A DNA stretch of 64,000 nt from Haladaptatus sp. QDMS2 (GTDB lineage: Archaea; Halobacteriota; Halobacteria; Halobacteriales; Halococcaceae). A program made the position numbers and the translations under genes. Below are positions 16,306 through 24,458 of the stretch, in pieces (positions within the stretch are counted from its first letter, which is position 1; every line of letters begins with the position of its first letter). The stretch covers positions 1 through 64,000 of the forward strand of contig NZ_CP119792.1 of assembly GCF_029338295.1 (NCBI RefSeq), written 5' to 3'. A model generated the notes under the pieces. It worked only from the letters and a program-made list of their open reading frames with translations. It was not told where the DNA came from and searched no databases.

Positions 16306-16710
16306 ATGTCGAACGGAAGGAAATTTGACGCGTACAACGTCACCACTGACACAGACATCACAGCTGAGGCAGGTTCGCTCACGTTTGCGGAGGTTCAGTG
16401 GCTGACTCAGGCTGGTGTCCTCCGTATTAAATCACATCAAACAGCCACAGGCGAAGTTACTAACGCAATACTCAATGTAGAAAAGCTCGCTGATATTGCG
16501 TTTGAAAACGATATCCTCAGTAAAGTCGCCAGTTCGGTGGAAACGGATATTCTCGGGGCGTTCAAGCAGAGCGAGGAGACGACGTTAACAACAGGAGAGA
16601 TTGCTGGCGAGATTGACCGTCCGAAATCGAGCGTGAGTCGTGCTCTCACCAAATTAACCGAGAAAGGGAAGTTGAATAAGGTGCAGTCTGGCGTGTATCG
16701 GGTTCGTTGA
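16306..16710 (+). CDS. MarR-like winged-helix regulator
   Basis: A 134-residue protein. The C-terminal half is the winged helix: VETDILGAFKQSEETTLTTG, then EIAGEIDRPKSSVSRALTKL and the wing KGKLNKVQSGVYRV. The N-terminal half (SLTFAEVQWLTQAGVLRIKS; TNAILNVEKLADIAF) may be a ligand or dimerisation domain. Tandem 17-bp repeats just upstream suggest autoregulation. The gene is AT-richer than its neighbours, which hints at transfer. No partner gene follows; a transposon-type hairpin lies 90 bp downstream. Confidence 0.65.
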   Translation: MSNGRKFDAYNVTTDTDITAEAGSLTFAEVQWLTQAGVLRIKSHQTATGEVTNAILNVEKLADIAFENDILSKVASSVETDILGAFKQSEETTLTTGEIAGEIDRPKSSVSRALTKLTEKGKLNKVQSGVYRVR

Positions 16711-16801
16711 ACCTACTGGTGGGTGTTTTCAGTGACAGATAATCGACTATTGCCTGACGTATTCTTACGATTAGGCCTAACGTTAAGCCGCCTGACATCC
16801 T

Positions 16802-16830
16802 CCCACGACTTCATCGTGGGCTTTCTCCTC
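16802..16830 (-). repeat. IS200/IS605-type end hairpin, orphan copy 2
   Basis: CCCACGA-CTTCA-TCGTGGG followed by CTTTCTCCTC. On the minus strand this reads GAGGAGAAAGCCCACGATGA, the same context as the copies at 22594-22621 and 28884-28912. Confidence 0.55.
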
Positions 16831-16869
16831 GAATCGTGTAATCCAGACTATGCAGGCAAAGTCACCAAC

Positions 16870-17277
16870 TCATGCGGCCCGTTCCTCAATGAAAATCTGT
16901 CTCGTTCCAGCCACGAGATTTTGAGAGCCTGCTAATGCCGCTTCATCAAGCCCAATAGTGACTCCCTCAAAATCACCAAGGACGAAGTTCAATTCGACCA
17001 CATGCTCGAAGCACTTGACCAGGCACGTCAGTTCCCCATGGTCATCAGAGTAGAGTGAGTCGTATACCGGCGCAGTCATCGATTCCAGACGCGTATTGTC
17101 TATCGAATCTCTGAGTTGCTCTCTGGTGTATTTTTCGGTGACATCGTCACGGAGATACACAATCTCGTACTCTTCTTGCTCATAGCTTATGACACTCCGT
17201 AAATTCTCTTGTGTCCTCTCCTCAAAGTAGTCTTTGAGACGAGATGCTAGTCCCCTCACCATGGTTAGGCTACTCAT
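16870..17277 (-). CDS. haloarchaeal conserved protein (DUF7522-like)
   Basis: A 135-residue protein resembling a haloarchaeal family of about 120-130 residues: RSVISYEQEEYEIVYLRDDV, then ESMTAPVYDSLYSDDHGELT and CLVKCFEHVVELNFVLGDFE with a final GVTIGLDEAA. An alternative start is ATG 17262 (MVRGLASRLKDYFEERTQ). Strand-rich C-terminus, no membrane segment. Function is unknown in the family as I know it. Isolated gene with no visible operon partner. Confidence 0.65.
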   Translation of the reverse strand: MSSLTMVRGLASRLKDYFEERTQENLRSVISYEQEEYEIVYLRDDVTEKYTREQLRDSIDNTRLESMTAPVYDSLYSDDHGELTCLVKCFEHVVELNFVLGDFEGVTIGLDEAALAGSQNLVAGTRQIFIEERAA

Positions 17278-17654
17278 TGATTCCTTAATAATTTGACTGG
17301 TACGCCTGAATACAACGGAAGCTAGTCACGGAAGTAGTAGTCAACCCAGGATGGGTAACGAAGCCATCGAAGGAATGGATAGCCAACCACCCAGCCATAT
17401 CGGTTGCAGGTCAGAAATCGGTCCTCCGTTAGTCGACCGGACGTACGCCTGGCAGTTCGGGCACGTGCCTTTGTCTCGACTCGTGTCGAAGTAGTCGCTC
17501 TTTAATTGGCGATAATAAGTGAACCCAACTCCGTGGACTATCGACTCAATTTTGTAGAATAGCCAGCACTCCCCTCATTCGCAACGATTCGTGTTTGGAG
17601 GTACTTCGATAAAAAGTAAATCAGTAGCCAAGAAGCTGGTCTGCTACCGCAATC
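17278..17654. other. intergenic region with a short zinc-finger-like remnant
   Basis: On the minus strand between about 17555 and 17345 a start-less frame reads YYRQLKSDYFDTSRDKGTCP, then NCQAYVRSTNGGPISDLQPI and stops. CPNC is half of a zinc ribbon. It begins right after a TGA and has no ATG, so it is probably a degraded gene. Nothing else is recognised here. Confidence 0.35.
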
Positions 17655-20600
17655 TCAAGCGAGCGTGGACCCCTCCTCTCGCAGCACTTCGTCGATACTG
17701 GGCACCATAATCCGAATGTAGCCGAAGACAGAGCAGTCATCGACTTTGGAATTGTTGGTATCGACGCGATATTCGACGTGCCCGTCGCTGTCTAACTTCC
17801 ATCGCTTGCGCCCAACGGTGTCCGCGACTCCGCTGAGGTCGATCGTATTGCCGCCTACGGTCTCGATGTAGTCGTCCCCGTCGATGGTTTTCTTCTCGAC
17901 GACGATGTCGCAGTGCGACCGTCCATAGATCTCATCTTTCGGCACGTGCTTTCCGGTTACATCGCCGATGGCGGTATAGTTCTGCGCCAGACTCTGAAGC
18001 GAATGGTCAGAACACGGCTTGTTTTTGCCTTTCCGATTTTTACACAGGATATCACCAACCTCTGGGGTGATTTCTGCAGCGGAGAACAACCAGAAGGGCC
18101 GTTCGCGGTCTCCATTCATGCGGTTGACGAGCGCGTTGACGACGTAGTTCAGGTGTCGGAAGTGGAATGCGAATCCATCAGCGTGCGTCACACCGGCCTG
18201 ATTTACGACGTAGGAGATGAAGGCAGCACTCCACGCAGATTCGTCGTTTTTCGCTTTCTTGGCGTACGCTTTCGCACCTTGTTCGGTGATGACGCCATCT
18301 CCTGCCTCGGCGACGACCCCATAGTAGGATTCGAGCTTCGACAGTTGCGTAGCCTCGTCTTTCTTCGACGTATCCTGTTTCGTCCACGCACGTTCTTCTG
18401 CTTTCGCAGCGTTGACGATTTGCTCCTTCCAGTACAGCCCGTTCGCTCGAAGACCGCTCAGGTCCACATCGTCGTCCGATGTCGCAGACGGGTACTGGGC
18501 CGGTACAACGCCCGAGTCGTCACTCATCGAATCGAGCCTGTACATTGCATCCGTCGCCCTCCCGACGGGGTCGGCTTTGCTCTGCAACATATCGACAGGC
18601 AAGTCAGTCGAATCCGATTCACGCGACCGGTATTCGTGAGAACTCCCATTGACGGTCGACCCGTTCGAGGAAGACCCACTCGACGAACCGATGTCACCGA
18701 TTCCGGAATTCGACTTCCCTGTGGTGTTCTCGGCTCCGCCGTTCGTCATCGGCGATGAGGTGGTTGATTGCTTTCCGGCTTCGTTGAAGAGTGCGCCGAA
18801 TCCGGAATTCGTGTCCGTCGTTCTGTCGGTCCCTGACGAGCCACCAGTAGACGCTCCGACAAGCGACGCGAGCGTTTTCATCCGTTCGGTGTCGGCCTTC
18901 AACTTCGCTTGATAGTTCTGGGAGGCAATCTTGCTCTGGGCGGTGGCTCCCGCCATCGTCGTCTTCGTCGCACTCGTTGCTGCATCGCTCGTCGACTGTT
19001 GGCCCTGTTGGGCAACTGCAGCAGTCTGGTCGAGGCCGGACATATCGCGGAACAGATTCGCGGTCGACACCGCGTTAAGGATGGCCGACAGCCCAGCCGG
19101 ATCTGGAACAGACGGTGGCGTCTGGATATTGACGATCGGCGAGTCGAGTGAGCCAGGTGTGAGCTGCTCATCGGACGCTCGCGACCCTGTGTCCACGGGA
19201 TTGATCGCGGTCGCCTGGAACGGAATCGGCGACTCTTGCCAGTCCCAGAATCGAGTGATGTCCAGTTTCTCCGCCGCATTCGCTCGTCCAAGAATGGGCT
19301 CCATGTGGACGCCGTCGCTCGGCATCGAAACGAGTTCGTCTTTGACGGCGGCCGCGTCGTAATTGCGGTCTCGCCAGTTCCCCCACCAATTGACCATCGT
19401 CAACAGTGTTTGGTGATCCCGTGATTCAGCATCGAAGCCGTCGAAGCCGTATTCGATTGGCCCCTCCTCGATATCGATTCCATCGAGGTCGGTTTCAACT
19501 GCACTCGAAATTCCTTCGCGAGTTGACGCAGAAAGCCCATCGAGGGGGATTGGCTCCGGGAGGGCAAGCCGGAAGCCAACGAGATTGCCGTACGTCGCGA
19601 CTGGAGTCGGTTCGACGAGTTCCGCAGTTCGATTCGTCCCGAACAATGGCATGTCCCGCAAGAGCAACGAAAGCGTCTCCTGGTCTAAGTGCTCCCACAC
19701 GACTCGACTGTAGTAGAGTTGGCTTTCATTGAGCGTCGAAACGAGTTCGTTGAATTCGATTGGCTGGTCGACGAACAAGACGGGGTTGAACTCGGCCGAA
19801 CTTTGTGCTGTCCACAATCCTCGAATCGGGATGCTGTCCTGGTTGCCTTCGAACGAAATCCCGAGGGTGAGGTTGAACTGGTCGTCGTCCGTCTCTTCTG
19901 CGGTTTCATCGAACGACACAGCGATGCGTTTGATATCGGCGAAATCAACGCCCTCTGGAACGGGAGTCGAACCGTTCTGCACGTCGAGTTGGAGGGGGTC
20001 GTTGGTAGACCGACGATATATCTGCACTTCGTCGACGACCTTGTCGTTCTGGCCGCCAGACATCGACGTAAGACGGGTGAGCGTCGCATCCGACGGGACG
20101 TCCCACGTCCCGTCTTCGAGCGAGCCAATGACACCAATCCGTGCGTACGCACGCGCTTCGCTCTCTTCATCAGCGATTGAATCTGGCCAGATATCCGACT
20201 GGAGGGTTACGATCGATTTGCCGAATGCATTCGCAAGCGAACGATAGGTTTCGTTGTCCAGCGCTGCATCGAGGAGTGCACCCCGATACCGGCGAACCAT
20301 CCGCTTGTTGAACTCGATTGGCTCGAACGGGAGGAAGATAATCGGCTCTGCCTCCTCGGGCCGAACTTCAGTCCGGTAAATCTGCACCACTTCATAATAG
20401 TGCAGGTTCAGCGAGTGCATGTGGTTGTAGTTCGTCACAATGCGCGTCTTCGCCTCCACGGACTCTTCTTGTGAAATCTCGCTCACGATAGACGCCCGTC
20501 GTGACCGCGTCGATGACGCCTGCTGTTGGGTAATATCAGTCAATCGCTGGCTCATCGATGCGGAGAGGTCTCGTCGTCCACTCGAGGAACTCACCGACCG

Positions 20601-21755
20601 CGAAGCAGAGCGCGTGCGCGCCTTGCTTCCCGACCCACTCGCACCGATGCTGAACCCCCCACCCGAAAACCCGAGTCCGCCACTGGCACTCGACTGGCTC
20701 GATATTGCATCACTCCGGACCTGTGAACTACCAGTGGTGAACTCCCGTGCGGTCGCATCCTGTGTCTCGTCGATCGCACGGGTTCGACCGGTTGATGCAT
20801 CGAGTTGTTCGGCCTGGTCGATGCGTTCGTCAGTAGAAACCCCGATTTGACGTGCCCAATCGAGCACGGCAATTCTGGTCATTTCGCCCGGTGCGAGTGA
20901 CGTGCTATGCAGTAAATTCCCGAGGGACAGTCCTTCTGGATACCAGGATTGCGAGAAGGTCAAGAACGCCCCGAGTGCAGGCGACGTGTACGAATCAGGT
21001 GTCGTAGATGCGTCGATTGTGATGGGGAATCCACCGGATTCTGAGGCACCGACACGTGCGGCCCCGCCATCACTCCTCGTTCGTCGCTTGGTGGTCCGCG
21101 AAAACAAGTCGTTTCCATATTGAATTCGCTTGTATTTCGATGGTGCAAGGATTGGACGTTCGACCGTGTTTTCCTCATCTTCTTCTTCCTGTGTTGTTGA
21201 TTCGAGAACTTCGTCGAGGAACACCTTCTCGTAGAACACTTTCTCTGTGTTGTATTGCCGGGCGACTGGGACTAACTCGGCTGGTGTTCGTTCCGAAGAA
21301 TCCTCATCCGTTGTGACGCCGTTCAGTTGTCTGAGTATTGCTCTGGCAGCTAGATACGGTGGCCACTGTGAGAAATCTCGGATTGTTCGCAATGCAATTG
21401 CGTCTCGGATGTCATCGTCGAACTGTTCGGTTACGCCAGCTAAGGCACTGATATCGGCGTCTACGAGGTCTTCAACTGGCGTTGGTTCCCCGGACGCCGT
21501 GGCACTCGCGGGTGTGAGCCCGTAGCTCGCCATTGGCGAGTTGTCTCCCTCAGCAGCCATTCTGATTCGCCTGGCTAGATTGAACGTGGGTGCGGTCGCC
21601 AGGTCGTGAACAGTCTCGATGTCAAGATGAGTTAGCGCAGCAACATCATCTGCATCGACACCGACGAGCGCGTCGATCGGTGATGCGAGTATCTCTCGAA
21701 TACTCTTCTCCGCGTAGTCGGATTTCACCAGGTTGCTATAGTGTATTCCAGTCAT
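17655..21755 (-). CDS. giant protein with N-terminal helix-hairpin-helix-like repeats and C-terminal DUF2272 domain
   Basis: A 1366-residue acidic protein, intact. Residues 20-70 and 90-140 look like helix-hairpin-helix units (IDALVGVDADDVAALTHLDI; DADISALAGVTEQFDDDIRD). Residues about 230-310 contain GAFLTFSQSWYPEGLSLGNL and STSLAPGEMTRIAVLDWARQ, a signature I associate with large uncharacterised bacterial proteins. A low-complexity Ser/Gly stretch (about 350-440) follows, then beta-rich segments and a Ser/Thr/Gly linker (about 1000-1090). Residues about 1110-1366 match DUF2272: SAWSAAFISYVVNQAGVTHA, EVGDILCKNR, GRSHCDIVVE, ETVGGNT. The NlpC/P60 catalytic Cys position is not obvious (WSAAF). 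No signal peptide or membrane helix. Stands alone; function unknown. Confidence 0.8.
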   Translation of the reverse strand: MTGIHYSNLVKSDYAEKSIREILASPIDALVGVDADDVAALTHLDIETVHDLATAPTFNLARRIRMAAEGDNSPMASYGLTPASATASGEPTPVEDLVDADISALAGVTEQFDDDIRDAIALRTIRDFSQWPPYLAARAILRQLNGVTTDEDSSERTPAELVPVARQYNTEKVFYEKVFLDEVLESTTQEEEDEENTVERPILAPSKYKRIQYGNDLFSRTTKRRTRSDGGAARVGASESGGFPITIDASTTPDSYTSPALGAFLTFSQSWYPEGLSLGNLLHSTSLAPGEMTRIAVLDWARQIGVSTDERIDQAEQLDASTGRTRAIDETQDATAREFTTGSSQVRSDAISSQSSASGGLGFSGGGFSIGASGSGSKARTRSASRSVSSSSGRRDLSASMSQRLTDITQQQASSTRSRRASIVSEISQEESVEAKTRIVTNYNHMHSLNLHYYEVVQIYRTEVRPEEAEPIIFLPFEPIEFNKRMVRRYRGALLDAALDNETYRSLANAFGKSIVTLQSDIWPDSIADEESEARAYARIGVIGSLEDGTWDVPSDATLTRLTSMSGGQNDKVVDEVQIYRRSTNDPLQLDVQNGSTPVPEGVDFADIKRIAVSFDETAEETDDDQFNLTLGISFEGNQDSIPIRGLWTAQSSAEFNPVLFVDQPIEFNELVSTLNESQLYYSRVVWEHLDQETLSLLLRDMPLFGTNRTAELVEPTPVATYGNLVGFRLALPEPIPLDGLSASTREGISSAVETDLDGIDIEEGPIEYGFDGFDAESRDHQTLLTMVNWWGNWRDRNYDAAAVKDELVSMPSDGVHMEPILGRANAAEKLDITRFWDWQESPIPFQATAINPVDTGSRASDEQLTPGSLDSPIVNIQTPPSVPDPAGLSAILNAVSTANLFRDMSGLDQTAAVAQQGQQSTSDAATSATKTTMAGATAQSKIASQNYQAKLKADTERMKTLASLVGASTGGSSGTDRTTDTNSGFGALFNEAGKQSTTSSPMTNGGAENTTGKSNSGIGDIGSSSGSSSNGSTVNGSSHEYRSRESDSTDLPVDMLQSKADPVGRATDAMYRLDSMSDDSGVVPAQYPSATSDDDVDLSGLRANGLYWKEQIVNAAKAEERAWTKQDTSKKDEATQLSKLESYYGVVAEAGDGVITEQGAKAYAKKAKNDESAWSAAFISYVVNQAGVTHADGFAFHFRHLNYVVNALVNRMNGDRERPFWLFSAAEITPEVGDILCKNRKGKNKPCSDHSLQSLAQNYTAIGDVTGKHVPKDEIYGRSHCDIVVEKKTIDGDDYIETVGGNTIDLSGVADTVGRKRWKLDSDGHVEYRVDTNNSKVDDCSVFGYIRIMVPSIDEVLREEGSTLA

Positions 21756-22056
21756 AATTCAATTATTTACTGTCTAAATCAATTTGATATATGTTGACAT
21801 AAGTCTATGGCTCGGCTTACGCTCACGAAAGTAGCACGCAGCTAAAAAGCGGACAGCGTGGCTGTGAACACAGTTTTCAGAACAGGATGCGGAGTGGCCT
21901 TTCGATTGGGCTAGTCAAGCCCGCGCCTATGCATGTGACTGAAATGATACGTCTCCTCCCGCAAACGGTGTCCCCTGTTCGGGCGAAAAACAGGGCTAAT
22001 TCAAGATATTGAATTGAACTTCAAAAACTGATGCTGCCAGAGAGTGGAGTACGTGT
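21756..22056. other. divergent promoter region
   Basis: 300 bp between the giant gene and a plus-strand regulator. An AT-rich block just upstream of the giant gene (about 21757-21800, on the minus strand) is the probable TATA region. No repeats recognised. Confidence 0.4.
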
Positions 22057-22569
22057 ATGAGCGACGCAGGAACCTCAAACCACACAGCAAAAGTCGCCCG
22101 GATTCGGGAGGTCGCGATGACGGTCCGCGAACCAAAAAACGCGGGCGAGATTGCTACTGCTGCTGGTGTTGCCCGGAACACAGCCGAAAAGTATCTCATC
22201 CAACTCGTCGAGGCCGATAAACTCGAAACGATTCAGCGTGGCCGTGAGACCTGTTACCATCCCGACCCAGTCACTCAGTATTTCGATCAGATTCGTGACC
22301 TCATCAACGACCACGAAAAAGACGAACTCACGGCTGAATTACGTGCAATCCGGGACGATATCGACGAGTGGAAGGCTGCATACGATGTGAAATCTGCTGA
22401 CGAACTCCGAGCGACCGTCGGTGCTGATATTCCAGCAGTCGAACGCCGACAGCGACGGCACGACGCAGAGGATTGGGAGTACTCTGAGCACCAGGCCACG
22501 CTCATCAAGCAGGCAATTTTGCTCTACGATTCGATTGAAGCGACTCGTATCCACCACCTGACTCGGTGA
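22057..22569 (+). CDS. winged-helix regulator (DUF7342-like), orphan
   Basis: A 170-residue protein: residues 10-60 are the winged helix (KNAGEIATAAGVARNTAEKY; LIQLVEADKLETIQRGRETC), followed by a helical domain (YFDQIRDLINDHEKDELTAE; ELRAIRDDIDEWKAAYDVKS) and the C-terminal LIKQAILLYDSIEATRIHHL. Same layout as 7664-8191, but no toxin-type second gene follows: within 30 bp downstream lies a transposon-type hairpin. An orphan antitoxin-type regulator, probably left after loss of its partner. Confidence 0.65.
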   Translation: MSDAGTSNHTAKVARIREVAMTVREPKNAGEIATAAGVARNTAEKYLIQLVEADKLETIQRGRETCYHPDPVTQYFDQIRDLINDHEKDELTAELRAIRDDIDEWKAAYDVKSADELRATVGADIPAVERRQRRHDAEDWEYSEHQATLIKQAILLYDSIEATRIHHLTR

Positions 22570-22602
22570 CGAAGGGAAAACTCACAGGGAGCAAGGAGAA
22601 AG

Positions 22603-22621
22603 CCCACGACCAAGTCGTGGG
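22603..22621. repeat. IS200/IS605-type end hairpin, orphan copy 3
   Basis: CCCACGAC-CAA-GTCGTGGG, preceded by GGAGAAAG as in the other copies. It sits between the orphan regulator and the displaced origin-type repeat. Confidence 0.55.
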
Positions 22622-22633
22622 TGGTTGATTATT

Positions 22634-22690
22634 GAGGGGGTAGATTTCGTCTGTTCACGCCAGTCTGAACACTCTCAAACAACCGAATCC
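22634..22690 (-). repeat. displaced origin-type repeat within a longer direct repeat, copy 1
   Basis: Contains GGGGGTAGATTTCGTCTGTT, an exact member of the origin family, then CACGCCAGTCTGAACACTCT and CAAACAACCGAA. The following bases match 24115-24172 closely, so the two form a roughly 50-bp direct repeat 1.48 kb apart and 17-19 kb away from the main origin. Confidence 0.7.
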
Positions 22691-22768
22691 GGGCGATTCG
22701 TTTTCATCGATTCACCACGACTCCCTCTTACTGCCTTCCCACCTTTCCAGCGGGTGAAATATACGTGG

Positions 22769-23188
22769 CTAATCTGCACTCGCAGGAGTGGTGTCTGTAT
22801 CGACGTCGTCGAGAAGTGGATAGTCGATGTGTATCTCGATTTTATCGAAGGGGACGACTGGTTGAATCGCTCCCCCAGGGCCTCCTTCCCTGAGTTCGAG
22901 AATGCCCAGCACCTCCAGTTGTTTCAGGTCTGCATGCACATCGGAGACGTCGCGGTCGACGAGTCGTGCAGTCTCTCGCATACTTGCGGGATGTTCTTTG
23001 GCAATTGCCTGAACGAGATTGAGGCGCAGTGGGGTGAGACTGTCGACGAGATCGTCATAGGTTCCGAACTGGAGGACTGCACGCTCATCGCTTGCATCCA
23101 GTTCACCAGTCTCTGCTGTCTGAATGAACTGGAGCGTATCCTCTCGGAGCTGTGCTCGGTCGCCGACAGTGATGTGAAGTGTAGTCAT
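22769..23188 (-). CDS. HVO_A0114-type DNA-binding protein (copy 1)
   Basis: A 139-residue winged-helix regulator of the haloarchaeal HVO_A0114 type: LRLNLVQAIAKEHPASMRET, ARLVDRDVSDVHADLKQLEV, LGILELREGG and a C-terminal IQPVVPFDKIEIHIDYPLLD strand. Such proteins usually pair with a TumE/DUF6516-type protein encoded upstream. Here only a 26-residue remnant (23282-23362) precedes it, next to an intact-looking promoter and palindromic operator. The C-terminus is acidic. Paralogue at 31184-31618. Confidence 0.75.
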   Translation of the reverse strand: MTTLHITVGDRAQLREDTLQFIQTAETGELDASDERAVLQFGTYDDLVDSLTPLRLNLVQAIAKEHPASMRETARLVDRDVSDVHADLKQLEVLGILELREGGPGGAIQPVVPFDKIEIHIDYPLLDDVDTDTTPASAD

Positions 23189-23281
23189 GTTCGGGTGTGT
23201 TGGACGTGTTTGTGTATATGCAGTTCAATAGAGACGGGGTGGGTTCCCACCAATAATATCCCAGTATTCGTCAGCACTGGC

Positions 23282-23362
23282 TCAGAACTCCACGACGAGG
23301 GCTTCCATGCCAAGGAACTCGACGTCTGCGTCACCGGCAGCGGTGTGGAGTTCGTGGCCCAT
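23282..23362 (-). pseudogene. 26-codon remnant upstream of the HVO_A0114-type gene
   Basis: From ATG 23362 it reads MGHELHTAAGDADVEFLGME then ALVVEF and stop. It occupies the place of the toxin-type partner, immediately downstream of a TATA-like box and palindrome, but is far too short for a full domain. It may be the C-terminal end of an unknown protein joined to the promoter by a deletion. Confidence 0.4.
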
Positions 23363-23369
23363 CCCTCAC

Positions 23370-23419
23370 TGTTGGGTTGCCACCCAACATTATACCTGTG
23401 TTGGAGTATTAACCCAACA
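23370..23419. promoter_or_regulatory. palindromic operator and TATA box of the truncated TA unit
   Basis: TGTTGGGT-TGCC-ACCCAACA is a perfect 8-bp inverted repeat (23370-23389). A third half-site ACCCAACA lies at 23412-23419, and a TATAAT-type box (minus strand) lies between them at about 23390-23396. The arrangement suits repression of minus-strand transcription toward 23362 and 23188. Confidence 0.6.
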
Positions 23420-23504
23420 ACGAATCAACTGCTTGTGGGACATTGCTCGCCTGCTCTGGATAGAGGAGTTCGGTTGCTTTCGGCGTCCACTCAATCTCAG
23501 TCAT
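23409..23504 (-). pseudogene. truncated ParE/RelE-type toxin (31 codons)
   Basis: From ATG 23504 it reads MTEIEWTPKATELLYPEQAS, then NVPQAVDSLLG and stop. MTEIEWTPKA is a typical ParE-like N-terminus. The reading stops inside the operator of the next unit, so a deletion has joined the first part of the toxin gene to the neighbouring promoter. It overlaps the 3' end of the RHH antitoxin gene by 8 bp, the normal coupling of this pair. Confidence 0.6.
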
Positions 23505-23775
23505 CGATGCCGAGACGTTCCTTCACATCCTCGTGTGAGACCGTCTCGCTTTGCTCCCGCTGTTCACGGCTTTCGGCGAGGTGCTCGAGTGCTTCCTCAG
23601 AGAGCTGTGTTGGAGGGGTGACTGCGTCGCGGAGTGCATAGCGGATAAATTCGGACTTGTTGGCGTAGCCGCGTTGCTCCCAGACTTCATCTATTTGGGT
23701 GAGCAGCGCGCGTGGCACCCGGACGTTGATTTTCTCCATTTCGCCGTCCGATCCGGAGTTGCCGTCGCTACTCAT
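23497..23775 (-). CDS. ribbon-helix-helix antitoxin (CopG-like), toxin partner truncated
   Basis: A 92-residue protein from ATG 23775 (MSSDGNSGSDGEMEKINVRV). The RHH fold follows: PRALLTQIDEVWEQRGYANK and SEFIRYALRDAV; the acidic tail (EHLAESREQREQSETVSHED) should bind the toxin. A perfect 8-bp palindrome lies just upstream. The toxin gene that overlaps its end is cut after 31 codons, so the antitoxin is probably a solitary repressor now. Confidence 0.8.
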   Translation of the reverse strand: MSSDGNSGSDGEMEKINVRVPRALLTQIDEVWEQRGYANKSEFIRYALRDAVTPPTQLSEEALEHLAESREQREQSETVSHEDVKERLGIDD

Positions 23776-23779
23776 ACGC

Positions 23780-23799
23780 TGTGATACGAATGTATCACA
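23780..23799. promoter_or_regulatory. operator palindrome of the CopG-like antitoxin
   Basis: TGTGATAC-GAAT-GTATCACA, perfect 8-bp arms, 4 bp upstream of the ATG at 23775. Its size and place match RHH-type autoregulation. Confidence 0.6.
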
Positions 23800-24110
23800 G
23801 ATGGGTCTTCGGGTGGGTTTCCCATCTGAGCACCCCATCCACCCGAAATATGGGACACTGCACCAGATTCTGTGACGTCATCAAACTCACCTCGCTCGAC
23901 AAGGAGAAAAATCCCAGAAATGTGTCTGCAGTAGCGACTCTCGAAAAACGAATTTTCACCGTTTAGGTGACGACCTACACTCGGGTGAAATCCCCGGAAA
24001 AGACGCGTTTAGGAAGATTTGAAACTGGGGGATCCGCGGCAATTGAATCGTTAATGAAATACACTGAACAACGATTGAACATGTGTTGATGCAAGATGGT
24101 ATCTTTAAAA
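23800..24110. other. intergenic region
   Basis: No gene is recognised. It contains CGGGTGAAATCCCCGGAAAA at about 23984-24003, which resembles a segment at about 31815-31834; both lie upstream of TA-type genes. Confidence 0.35.
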
Positions 24111-24114
24111 GTCG

Positions 24115-24172
24115 AAGGAGAGTAGATTTCGTCTGTTCACGCCAGTTTTAACACCCTCAAACAACCGAAATC
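24115..24172 (-). repeat. displaced origin-type repeat within a longer direct repeat, copy 2
   Basis: Contains GGAGAGTAGATTTCGTCTGT followed by TCACGCCAGT and CAAACAACCGAAA, matching copy 1 at 22634-22690. It lies about 130 bp before the TnpB element. Confidence 0.65.
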
Positions 24173-24426
24173 AAGCGATTAGAATTCAGCGTCGTGGGTT
24201 GGGATCTCCACTTTCGTGTCCACTCGCTCCTTGATACTGAGCAACGTCTTTCGGGTCATAATGACTGCAAGGCGGAAACCTGCGACTTTAGGCGTTCGCA
24301 AGACGCTTTGCGTCTTGTTAGCCAATCAGAACTCTCCGAGTTCTGATGACGCGGGAGGAAGCCGACAACCCGATACATAAACACTCCTCGATAGCAGGCC
24401 GACTCCCCCACGTCAATCCGAACCAG

Positions 24427-24435
24427 TATAAATAC
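24427..24435 (+). promoter_or_regulatory. TATA box of tnpB 1
   Basis: TATAAATAC lies 32 nt before the ATG at 24459, giving a leaderless or nearly leaderless transcript. Confidence 0.55.
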
Positions 24436-24458
24436 AGGCTACTATATATGAAGTACAG

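Noticed and set aside
24181..24258. A 25-codon minus-strand peptide (MTRKTLLSIKERVDTKVEIP...) next to the TnpB element
   Set aside because: Looks like the tail of a larger frame running into the element's left end; too short to assign, and could belong to the element's own sequence.
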